DNA from: Brachionus manjavacas
Taxonomy: Eukaryota; Rotifera; Eurotatoria; Ploima; Brachionidae
Length of the DNA stretch: 64,000 nucleotides
Direction of reading: 5' to 3'
Assembly: GCA_019054805.1 (NCBI GenBank)
Contig: JAHQIY010000002.1
Location: forward strand, 1,116,001 to 1,180,000
The notes beneath the pieces are model-generated. The model was given only the letters and a program-made list of their open reading frames with translations. It was not told the DNA's origin and searched no databases. Numbering within the stretch: the stretch's first letter is position 1; each line of letters begins with the position of its first letter. The position numbers were made by a program, and so were the translations under genes. Shown piece after piece: positions 52,501 to 61,137 of the stretch.

Positions 52501-54048
52501 TTAAAAATGAGCGATTATATAAAATATTTGATCGGCATTTTTTTCAGCATACTCTTGAACAAGAAAAAAAATTAAAATTAAAACTCAAATAATAATATTT
52601 GTTAACAAAAATATTACCCTAAAAAATTATATAATAAAATTAAACATTCTTTAATTAATAAAATTTAAATCTTATTAAATTATTTAAAAAAATATTTAGT
52701 TTAAACAAAAAACCAATTTTTTAAAAATTTGGATTTATCTTCAAAATTTTTTTGTAGACAATTTTATAAGATTTTTTTATATTTTTAAGCTCATTTGAAA
52801 CAGCCATTGCAAGAGTATATCGACAATCTCCAGAATGTTCGACTAGTAAGAACCAAAAAAAGAGAAGGTTTGATCCGAGCACGTTTGGAAGGTGCAGCGG
52901 TAGCCAGCGGTGAAGTGTTGGTATTTTTAGACAGTCACTGTGAGTGCGCAGAAGGCTGGCTCGAACCATTAATCGACCCAATAGCGCGCAATCCAAATGT
53001 ATCAACTGTTCCTTTGATAGAAATCATCGATGATAACACATTTCAACTTTACAGCACCCCAATCGAGTCTGTTCAGGTAGGAGGCTTCGATTGGAATTTA
53101 ATTTTTGACTGGCATCCTGTACCGCGCTATGAAATGGACAGGCGCAAGCACAAAACTGACCCTATCCGCTCTCCGACAATGGCAGGAGGTCTTTTCGCCA
53201 TCAATCGCAAATATTTTGAGCTGCTCGGGTCTTATGATCCTGGAATGGACATTTGGGGCGGAGAAAATTTAGAAATTTCGTTCAAAGTATGGATGTGTGG
53301 AGGCGAGTTGGTTTGCACACCGTGTAGTCATGTCGGTCACATATTCAGGAAGCGAAGTCCATATAAGTGGCCTAGTAATGTAAATGTGGTTAGGAAAAAT
53401 ACGGTCAGATTAGCCGAAGTTTGGTTAGACGAGTATAAAAATTACTACTATGAACGCATTCAAAATGATCTTGGCGATTTTGGGGATGTTAGTGAGAGGA
53501 AAAAGCTGCGACAACAGCTACAGTGCAAGTCTTTTGACTGGTTCTTAAAAAATGTCTATCCAGAACAATTTATTCCGGGAGAATCGCAGTACTATGGCGA
53601 GATAAGAAGTCAAGCAGAGCCACAGTGTCTAGATTCAAATGGAGACACTCTCGGAAAGGCTATTATTGGCTATGTTTGTCATGGACAAGGTGGAAATCAG
53701 GTAATTAGAAATTATAAGAAAAATTTTATTATTAAAAAAAATCATTCACATATTTTGATATTTTAGTATTGGATGATGAGTAAATTGGGTGAGATAAGAA
53801 GAGACGAGCATTGTTATGATTATTCGGGCGGTCGAGGTGCACTCGGACAGAAGGATAAAATATTCACCTACACCTGTCATAGTCAAGGAGGGAACCAGAA
53901 GTGGTCCGTCGAAGATGGCCTAATAAAACACGAATCAGGTTATTGCATCGAGCTTGGCACTGATCGAGTGAGCATATTTATGCAGGAGTGTAACAGAAAT
54001 AATATTCGGCAGCTCTGGAAATGGAAAAAAAGAGAGTCAAAAGCCTAA
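46568..54048 (+). CDS. Polypeptide N-acetylgalactosaminyltransferase (GALNT/PGANT family)
   Basis: Golgi type II membrane enzyme that transfers GalNAc from UDP-GalNAc to Ser/Thr, the first step of mucin-type O-glycosylation. Exons 46568-47222, 52790-53700, 53767-54048; 1848 nt, 615 aa. The ATG at 46568 gives MFRRRLTAKI, directly followed by the signal anchor VLVPIVWILVTFFVG (~11-25); no in-frame ATG lies upstream. A charged stem covers ~27-140. The catalytic domain shows IIVVDD (~208-213), the metal-binding DSH in FLDSHCECAEGWLEP (266-268), the Gal/GalNAc-T motif WGGENLEISFKVW (~374 on) and CSHVGHIFRKRSPY. A C-terminal ricin-B lectin domain (~480-615) carries CLD, CHGQGGNQ, QKW and QLW repeats. 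The order and length fit a complete GALNT. GDVSERK and CKSFDWFLKNVYP recall the GALNT3/4/6/12 branch, but the isoform is not assignable by eye. AATAAA at 54175-54180. Confidence 0.95.
47373..47490 (+). pseudogene. Decayed duplicate of the GALNT exon start
   Basis: After TTTTTTACAG the sequence reads QKIIEDYEKILHLYVADSKI, then RCVFTRFYPLIRC. This parallels the true exon start at 52790 (LKQPLQEYIDNLQNVRLVRT then KKREGLIRARL): D/E-Y, hydrophobic, K/R-x-R-x-V-x-T, then L-I-R. Spliced at TAATAG/47386 it would be in phase with exon 1. However, the KKREG stretch is damaged and no compatible downstream donor exists, so it cannot replace the real exon. It is probably a relic of exon duplication, or less likely a poison exon. 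Confidence 0.5.
48037..48834. mobile_element. piggyBac-like MITE (798 bp) flanked by TTAA
   Basis: Ends in perfect 14-bp terminal inverted repeats, CACTCAAAGGACGG at 48037-48050 and CCGTCCTTTGAGTG at 48821-48834. TTAA lies immediately outside both (48033-48036 and 48835-48838), the target-site hallmark of piggyBac transposons. Subterminal copies of the near-palindrome GGGTTTATAAAACCC sit near both ends, and ATTAAGGACA-type sequence recurs inverted at about 48645-48680. No transposase coding is seen, so it would be a non-autonomous element. A related fragment (GGTTATAAAACCCTACTTTC) lies near 49535. Confidence 0.8.
49744..50092. mobile_element. 349-bp foldback element with long inverted repeats
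   Basis: The left arm begins GGTTTTGTGAAGTTCAGTAC. The right arm ends with its imperfect complement, GTACTGAATTTCACAAAACC. The pairing continues inwards through AGAACAGAA, TTCTGTAAATGCA, TGCAAC..TT/CAAAGTTGCATCA and GTCTGCTAA to a centre near 49920. Each arm is about 170 bp. There is no ORF. It looks like a MITE or foldback transposon; I could not define a target-site duplication with confidence. Confidence 0.65.
50476..50553. repeat. Palindromic repeat, related copy in the dynein intron
   Basis: CTTGTTTTTAAGTCACAAGT on the left pairs with the complement of the right end (ACTGTGACATATAAACAAG) around a centre at AGTCATGACT. One arm recurs on the opposite strand at 12432-12474 (ACTTGTGACTTAAAAACAAG plus TCTG), so it is a dispersed family. 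Confidence 0.55.
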
Positions 54049-55229
54049 ATTTTATCAATTTTTGTTAATATTTTTCTAAACCGATTTTTAACAAAGCTTT
54101 ATTTTAAGTTTTCATATCAATAACTGATACTTTTTGGTGCAAAAGAATTTTTGATCGATTCCAATTAAAATAGAAATAAATTTGTTATTCAAAAATAAAT
54201 TTGAGTTTAATTTTTTTTCAATTTAATTTATTAAGATAAAATTTTTTTAAAACAGTTAATAAAATTTTAAAGATTATTCCTACTGCTTTGTTCTTCTAAA
54301 TATTTGGCTTACATTTCCAGTTAATTAATATTGACAAAGATTTAAAAAAAAAGTAAAATTAATAATTTATTCAACAAAGTAACAATTCTTTTTACCAAAT
54401 AATTTATTTATTTTTCGAATTTTTAATCATGATTATCTAATCAAAAATGTGCTCAAATTTAAAACGAAATTTATCCGATTGTTACCCATTTTTCTTATAT
54501 TGAAAATTTAGGATTGTTTTTTAAGTATATAATGCCAAATATTTACATTTATTTGGTCACAATTTACTTTTTCTATTATCTCGAGACAATTTTTTTTTCT
54601 AAATAAAAATCGATTTATGCAATCCGATAGATTGAAAAAAAATATTTGTTTTATGTGATTTTGCAAGCTTGAATTTCACTCAACAGTATTCAAATATTGA
54701 GGAACATAATTATAAAGTTGAATTTTAGATTTATATAAATTATAAAATTAAAATCAATTTTAAATACAATATTAATTTTTTTTAAATAACACCAAAAATT
54801 TGTATAAAAAAAATTTAAAAGGGATCAATCATCCAAGGACATTTAAAATTTGTCCTTTTTTTATAAATTCGGATACAGGATCAAAAGAAAATTAATGGAA
54901 TTGTTTAAAAAATATTATTTTTCAAATTTTTACGAAATATGATTCTTTTTCAAAACAATAAAAATTACAAAATCAGTCAGTAGTTAAATAGGCTGCACAT
55001 TTTTGATTAAAGAAAGACTACAAAGTAATTTTGAATTTTAAAACAAATCAAAAAAGATAATCAGGCAAGCAATTATTAAAAAGATAATTCGTAACAATGA
55101 AAATTGATTAAAAAAATTAATTTTAAATTGTTTTTTACAACTATTATTTACTAACCTTTCTTTATGTACATTCTTGTAACTATATATTAGAAATTTCCTA
55201 TCTTTATTTTAAATTTGTAAATTTAATTG

Positions 55230-55357
55230 AATGTTAAAAAAAAAAAAAAAAAAAAAAATAAATAAATGCTGTAATACATGTAACAATCTATTAAAATTTA
55301 AGTCTTCTTAACATTCATTTATTTAGCTAATTTTTTTTTTTTTTTTTTTTTTTTTAA
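55230..55357. repeat. Poly(A) and poly(T) runs in inverted arrangement
   Basis: A run of about 25 A near 55232-55258 is followed about 70 bp later by a run of about 26 T at 55331-55356. The flanks are also roughly complementary (AATAAATAAATG against CATTTATTTAG). This would form a long A:T hairpin, and could be two retroelement tails in opposite orientation. Confidence 0.5.
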
Positions 55358-55479
55358 TCATATAATCAATAATCAATTGTAACTAACCTATTTATGTAAT
55401 TAATCATCTCTTAGTTTTTTATACTATTGAACCATTATTTAATTCATTTTTTATTTATTTCTTATTCATGACTAATTTT

Positions 55480-55694
55480 TTGAATTACTTTTAATCTACT
55501 TAATCACATTAATCTGTATAATCTCTCGTATTCGTCTTGTACCTCAGTTTCGTCTCTGTTACTTTCATTGTAGTTCCTTAATTAATCTCTCGATTTTTGC
55601 GCAATTAGCTACCATAGATGGCTTCCGAGTAAGTCATCTCCGCAAGCTCGCTTGCTGTAGCTTTTTATTATTATTATTATTATTATTACTATTA
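55480..55694 (+). mobile_element. LINE 3' UTR with (TTA)n tail
   Basis: Contains ACCATAGATGGCTTCCGAG, then the stem-forming CCGCAAGCTCGCTTGCTGTA, then a TTATTATTA tail at 55664-55694. The same series (CCATAGACGGCTTCC, TCTCCG, TTGCTGTAGC, TTATTATTA) recurs at 61065-61137, so this is a repeated family. No coding part is left at this site. Confidence 0.6.
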
Positions 55695-56611
55695 AACAAA
55701 AATATTCATTAACAACCTTTGAATTTTTGGTAATAACAATCTGCAAGATCATTTATTTTCCCAAAATTAACTAAATTAATTTTTTGGCGTCTTTTTTTTC
55801 TGTGCATATTTTTTAATGTCTACTGCATCCAAACAAAAATTAAAAAAATTAATTTATCCCCTAAATTTTAAACAAAAATTACTAGAACAAGAATTTAAAA
55901 AGGAAAATGTTTTATTTTTTTTTCAATTATGTCTGTATTTTTTTTATCTTTTAATCTTTTTTAATTTAAAATAATTTAATTTAATAAACTTTTTTAGCAA
56001 TTCTTTCTCATAAATGTTTAAAACTAAAATTTTTGATTAAGAAATTAACTGATTATTGATTTTGAAGTTTTTTATTGTTTAATGTAAAAATTTTCTTCCT
56101 TGAAAGAAAACAACTCAAGTAATTTTAAGAGCTTAATTTTCACGTTATTTAATTTAAAGTATTTATAAATCACAAGAGAATATTAAAATTTTTCTAATTA
56201 TTATTTTAAAGTAGTAGTCAATTGAAAGACAAAGACATTTAAGATCCAATTAGTCTGATGGTTTGCCTTGAAGGCACTCTTAAAATAGAAAAATCTCATA
56301 ATAAAGTTAGATAAGGATTTTTTTGAGTGCAAATGGTAATCATCAAAATTCAATTAATTTGAAACAATTAGAGCTTTTTGTTCAGTAAGCAAAAAATTCA
56401 AGTTGTGCTGTTTTTTTTATTTTTCCAAAGATTCAGCCATTATTGGAACTTAAATTTTTGTTAAATTTACAACAAAAGAATTTCATTTCATACAGAGAGT
56501 TAAGCTCAAAATACCCTAAGCTATATTTAAATTTTTTTCTAATTAATTTGCCAAATCCTTAAATAAACAAATTCAGGTAAAATCCACATTTCTTTTTTTA
56601 AGGGAGAATAA

Positions 56612-57331
56612 ATGACGCTCAAACTAATAGACAAAGACCTAAAGAGCAAATATGCCGAAGTCTTGTACAAGAACCAAGTATCTTTTGATAAGGAGCTAGA
56701 CAGACGCTTCAGACGACTAAGCATCGACTATACGCGCAACTTTCAGAATGTAGAGAATGGTTCACAGGTTTTTTTGAATCGTATTCGGCAAAAACGAAGC
56801 AAATGGACTCAGGATGACATGAATTATAGGGATCATTATAAACTGGTCTGCCGCAATGTGACAAATAAAAAACTTGAAAATTTGCGCAGTGCACTCAACT
56901 CAACAATGAAGAAAAAGAAGAGCAAATATGGTCAAATCGATCCAATTATTGAGTCAAAATTGAAAATTTTAAATGACCAGCTTAATAATGTTGATGCACC
57001 CCTACTTAGCTATTCTTCTGAAATCAATTTTAATTATAAGGGAAAAGATTTGTCTAGACCAAAACTTTTACCAAAGTTGCCCACTATCAAACACTTGAAC
57101 AATATTGATGAAGACTTATACTGTATATACTCAAAATCAGATAGAGAATTTCTTGATCATTATCCCGGTAAAGTCGAGCTAAATATAACCAAACTCGGCA
57201 AGCAGTTCGTTTTAAACGAAGAAATTCGAATGAAAACTTTACAGAAGCAGACCATTAAAAATGAACATATTCAAACAAATGCAATCAAGGACTCAAGATT
57301 TAGTGATTTGGTAAAATTTTTGGAATATTAA
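56612..57331 (+). CDS. Uncharacterised single-exon protein, 239 aa
   Basis: The ATG at 56612 follows an acceptor-like TTCTTTTTTTAAG ending at 56602, so the start is only 9 nt from a possible splice or trans-splice site. The 239 residues are well mixed and very basic, with a Lys/Arg-rich first half (MTLKLIDKDLKSKY, RRFRRLSIDYTRN, RIRQKRSKWTQDDMN, KKKKSKYGQ) and probable helices. There is no signal peptide or membrane helix. The middle is proline/leucine-punctuated (SRPKLLPKLPTIKHL). I do not recognise a domain. Composition argues for a real protein, nuclear or cytoplasmic, possibly lineage-specific. A candidate poly(A) signal AATAAA is at 57509-57514. Confidence 0.7.
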   Translation: MTLKLIDKDLKSKYAEVLYKNQVSFDKELDRRFRRLSIDYTRNFQNVENGSQVFLNRIRQKRSKWTQDDMNYRDHYKLVCRNVTNKKLENLRSALNSTMKKKKSKYGQIDPIIESKLKILNDQLNNVDAPLLSYSSEINFNYKGKDLSRPKLLPKLPTIKHLNNIDEDLYCIYSKSDREFLDHYPGKVELNITKLGKQFVLNEEIRMKTLQKQTIKNEHIQTNAIKDSRFSDLVKFLEY

Positions 57332-57608
57332 ATTACTAACTGAACACGAGTGTAGCTTTTTTTTTAAATTTACTTATTAATTTAGTCAAATAATTTTTTA
57401 TTTTTTAAGTAATTGTTTTTTAATATATTAAGATCGAAAAATTTTCCGATATTGTTTAATGAAGCAACTTTTATTCGAATAATTTAAAAATTAATTTATT
57501 TTCATGAAAATAAATGCTCCAGATTTAAATTTTTTATTCATCTTTTTAATTATTCCATTATTGAGTGAAATTTTAATGCCAAAAAAAATTAAAAACTATT
57601 CTAGAAGT

Positions 57609-57812
57609 CAATTTTTTAAAATGATGTTTAAATGATCCCTCAGGTAAAACAAGTTTTGAAAAATATCAAAATAATTTTCGAGATTGCTCTTTTTTAAATA
57701 ACAAAGTTAATATGTGCAAAATAGTTTGATTAAACAATAATTTGATATTTTTCTCAAACCCCTTAGTTATTCTTTTTTAGCCTTGATTACAGATAAATAG
57801 AAAAAATTATGT
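57609..57812. repeat. Left copy of 204-bp direct repeat flanking a LINE
   Basis: Matches 58449-58652 at a constant offset of 840 bp with three substitutions seen (GATCCCT/GATCCTT, AGTTTGATT/AGTTTGGTT, AGCCTTG/AGCTTTG), about 98.5% identity. Its right edge touches the 3' tail of the LINE. It is best explained as a target-site duplication. Confidence 0.88.
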
Positions 57813-58448
57813 AGTAGTAGTAGTAGCAGTAGTAGTAAAATAAACTGCAACTTGAAACCAGTTCAAGTGAGCTCATAGAGCTATAGCAGTCGTTACACAT
57901 TTTTTCGCCAGCCAGTCATCAAGCTTCGACTTAAAACTGTTCAGGCTTCTTGCTTCAATAACCTCTTCCGGCAATTTATTCCAGTCGTTCACAACTCTGT
58001 TAACAAAAAAGTTAAATCTTGGAAGACAATTGTTTACTTTTTCTCTATGAATCGTTTTTTTGTGCCTTCTAAGATTGTAAGCGCATCTTGAGTCAGCCCC
58101 AGATCGAAAATTTATGTCGTTTACAAAATTCACTTTCTCCATTTTATTTACTAATTTGTACATTGGATCAAATCACCTCTCAACCTTCGCGTCTTCAGGT
58201 CACTTAGGCCTAGTCTCATGAGTCGTTGCGGGTGTTTGAGATGTTTGAGTTCCGGAACAAGCTTCGTCGCTCTTCTCTGTACTTTTTCAAGCTCCGCGGT
58301 ATCCTTTTCAAAAAACGGGCACCACAAACTGATAGCATATTCCAGATGAGGTCTGACCAATGATGTATATAGTAATCTGATGTTTTCTTGGTTAGGAAAA
58401 TTAAAAGCTTTCTAGATCATTCCTAAAACTCTATTTGCCTTAGCAGTA
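57813..58448 (-). mobile_element. 5'-truncated CR1/Jockey-like LINE with RT C-terminus
   Basis: The minus strand, from 58448 down, reads CTAKANRVLGMI-stop-KAFNF, then LVRPHLEYAISLWCPFFEKD, EKVQRRATKLVPEL, LGLSDLKTRRLRGDLIQ. After a one-base frameshift at about 58155 it continues MYKLVNKMEKVNFVND and NCLPRFNFFVNRVVNDWNKL to the stop near 57873. This is the classic end of a non-LTR reverse transcriptase protein. A short 3' UTR with a potential stem (GAGCTCACTTGAAC...) and a tail of TAC/CTA repeats follow, bordering the left direct repeat. The in-frame stop and frameshift make it dead. It is truncated at its 5' end, as usual for target-primed integration. Confidence 0.9.
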
Positions 58449-58652
58449 CAATTTTTTAAAATGATGTTTAAATGATCCTTCAGGTAAAACAAGTTTTGAA
58501 AAATATCAAAATAATTTTCGAGATTGCTCTTTTTTAAATAACAAAGTTAATATGTGCAAAATAGTTTGGTTAAACAATAATTTGATATTTTTCTCAAACC
58601 CCTTAGTTATTCTTTTTTAGCTTTGATTACAGATAAATAGAAAAAATTATGT
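58449..58652. repeat. Right copy of 204-bp direct repeat flanking a LINE
   Basis: Partner of 57609-57812. It begins exactly where the truncated 5' end of the LINE stops. The shared sequence has no other copy that I see in the window. Confidence 0.88.
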
Positions 58653-58924
58653 TGTTGAAATACATCTTTTTTTTTTTAATTGAATCACTAATTATTCAAA
58701 CTGCTAGGTATCGGAGTTTGAACTTAAGAAAATTAAGCCAAATAAAAACAAAACAATCAATAAATTTTTTTAAAGTTTATTAAATGAAATCCGAAGGTAA
58801 ATTAAATGGTATAACAAAAAAATTAATAGTTTAAAAATCATTAAAAACATATTTTTTTAGTTTCAATTAATCTAATAACACATAGTACATAAGCATAAGT
58901 AGAGACATGTAAAAACTTTTTGAG

Positions 58925-58985
58925 CAACAGCGCCGATCTGACACAGAGGTTAATGCATCGAGTACTTGCAGTTACTAGACACTTA
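58925..58985 (+). repeat. Possible tRNA-derived SINE fragment
   Basis: GCGCCGATCTGACACAGAGG followed by TTAATGCATCGAGTACTTGCAG resembles the 5' part of a tRNA-like SINE: TGACACAGAGG looks like an A box TGGCGCAGTGG with CG-to-CA changes. I find no convincing B box or tail, so this is weak. Confidence 0.3.
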
Positions 58986-59345
58986 ACTTGTTTTTGATAT
59001 TCAAAATGTGAAAATGTGGTATAAACTAGCGATGTTGGTTTTTGACTGCTTGGTTAACCAATTTTGTAAATTTTGATTTTAAATTCAAACAAATTCTTAT
59101 TTGGACAAGATGGAGCTAATAATGATGTCCTTTTCAGTTTTCAGGTTTCTTTGTTATCCTATTTGGCTTATGATTCATTTTTATGACAAGACAATTCTAA
59201 AAAATAATACTAACAATTAATACTGGAATAAATTAAGAAAGTAAAAGGATTCCTTAAACTTTAAAGCTGATCAAATTAAAATTTAGCTAACTTTTGTTAT
59301 CTTAGTTTTTTCAGAATTTGCTATGTCTGGAATTAAGCATTATTT

Positions 59346-60025
59346 AAAGTTCCGGAAATTCATAACTTAAGTGCTATGTGAATTTCTAATTTTTGACTTG
59401 AAATTCGTAATCTACGTCCTGTGCAACCTAAAATCTCATATATTTTTAGAGGTTCAAAAAAAATTAAATTTTTGACCCAGAGATGTAAAAAAAACTAGTT
59501 TTTTAAAATGTTGTATTTATTTCAGACCAAGAAATTCATTGATAAAATTGAAATATTTTTAACATTTTGTATAAAATGAAGCTAAATTTCAAAAAAATAA
59601 AACCATAGATTTGTTCAGAATTTTTCTAGAATATTTAAAAAAAAAAAAAATGGATCTCAAATGATCCCTGGGACTACATACGATTTAAGTGAAAAAAAAC
59701 GTTATTTTTGGCTAATTTTCAATAAAATAAAATTGGAACACCCATTTTTTTTTAAAACTATATACCAAAGTGTAGAAAATTTAATTATCTTTCAGATTAT
59801 ATATTATTTTTAAAATTATTTCAATTTTATCAATGAATATCTTGGTCTGAAATAAATACAACATTTTAAATAAATAGTTTTTTTACACCTCTGGGTATAA
59901 AATTTAATTTGTTTTGAACCTCTAAAAATTTATGAGATTTTAGGTTGCACAGAACGTAGATTACGAATTTCAAGTCAAAAATTAGAAATTCACATAGCAC
60001 TTAAGTCATGAATTTCTGGAACTTT
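59346..60025. mobile_element. 680-bp element with ~208-bp terminal inverted repeats
   Basis: The left arm 59346-59554 begins AAAGTTCCGGAAATTCATAA. The right arm 59818-60025 ends with its complement, ATGAATTTCTGGAACTTT. Pairing continues through CTTAAGTGCTATGTGAATTT, CGTAATCTACGT, CTGTGCAACCTAAAATCTCA, GAGGTTCAAAA and AATGTTGTATTTATTTCAGA with few mismatches. The central 260 bp is unpaired and has no ORF. It is probably a non-autonomous DNA transposon (MITE). Flanks are ATTAT-like on both sides, but the duplication is not exact. Confidence 0.78.
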
Positions 60026-60779
60026 ATTATCATTGTTGTTTTACTCAAAGTAATTATTTAATTTTTGGCTTTGAAGAAATTTTCAACATAATTTTGTAGG
60101 ATACTAAAGAAGTAAATTTATAATGACTAAAAATAACTCAGTGCAGATTTTGTAAGCTATCGGGTTAGCTTCGAAAATCAATTTACGATAAAAAAACAGA
60201 TAAAAATTAAAAATGTTGTTAAACAAGGAGAATGTAAAAAAGTGTAAGGAGCTTCATGATAAAATCTATACAATTTTTTAAGAGAGCTTGATTTGATTTT
60301 TTGTTCAACGAGCCATTCCTCGACTTACTATACAGATCTCTTAAATTTTAGTTACAATTATAATCAACTTTTATACCATGCAAAAAATGTCCAAAAGAAA
60401 AATGACCAAATGTGTTCGTCTTGGACGAAATTAATTAATTAACTGTACATTTTGTCAACAGAAAATTCTCTATTTTTTATTTGTTTTCTTACCGAGCTAG
60501 AGTTCCTTCAGAATAAATTATAAAGAAAATAAAATTATAATTTAAGTAAAAAATAAAATAAAAATTTAAAGAAAAAATAAGATAAGAGTAAAATAAGTTA
60601 AAAAAAAATATAATTGACAATTTAAAATAGACAAATTGTCAGTAATGATAGGTGCAAAGTGTTTAAGTATTGATCAGTTCAGGGAAAAAAAAAGAAATAG
60701 TAAGATAGAAATAACACAATGGAGTCGGGTATTCGACATTACTTGATTAAATACCGCTTTTTATTCACCAACCAGCTTG

Positions 60780-61137
60780 ATAACCAATGGAACAGAATAG
60801 TAGTAGAAGTAAAGACCACGAAGCGAGATAGCTCGCAGGGATTCTCCTCAAAGCGGTCGTCTCAATTGGTTTTGGTCGTATTTGATTTTAAAGGAGCCTA
60901 CCATTTCAATTGCGACTACGATGTCTGGTAGTCTGTTCCATTCATTCGCTATCTGATTGATGAAGAAGTTGTGTCTTTCTTGGGGTTGCCCACTCTAAGC
61001 GATAGGAGTGCCTTCTACACTTCAGGATATCCACACACGAACCTATTTTTTATGAACACTGTAATGCAGATTCCATAGACGGCTTCCTTAGTAATTCGTC
61101 TCCGAAAACCTGGTTGCTGTAGCTTATTATTATTACA
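60780..61137 (-). mobile_element. LINE fragment (RT C-terminus) abutting a TTA-tailed LINE 3' end
   Basis: On the minus strand 60968-60880 reads HNFFINQIANEWNRLPDIVV then AIEMVGSFK, which matches the RT end of the LINE at 57813 (FNFFVNRVVNDWNKLPEEVI...SFK). A TACTTCTACTACT repeat near 60797-60812 would be its 3' tail. Next to it, in the plus orientation, 61065-61137 carries the family end also seen at 55605-55694 (CCATAGACGGCTTCC...TTGCTGTAGCTTATTATTA). So two LINE ends lie back to back, by nested insertion or inversion. Non-functional. Confidence 0.7.

Larger units (their letters stand above)
47223..52789 (+). other. Intron 1 of GALNT, 5567 bp, repeat-rich
   Basis: Phase 1 intron; the splice restores VVDDFSDF-A-HLKQPLQEY. 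It contains a decayed GALNT-like exon (47373-47490), a piggyBac-like MITE (48037-48834), a 349-bp inverted-repeat element (49744-50092) and a short palindrome (50476-50553), all listed. The remaining sequence is A+T-rich with no gene recognised. Confidence 0.8.
54049..56611. other. Intergenic region with homopolymer pair and LINE end
   Basis: Starts with the GALNT 3' UTR (AATAAA at 54175 and 54194). It contains a poly-A run and poly-T run (55230-55357) and a LINE 3' end with TTA repeats (55480-55694), both listed. No other gene is seen before the ORFan at 56612. Confidence 0.5.

Noticed and set aside
60719..60931. Plus-strand 70-codon ORF
   Set aside because: It is antisense to a LINE RT fragment read on the minus strand (NEWNRLPD), so it is not an independent gene.
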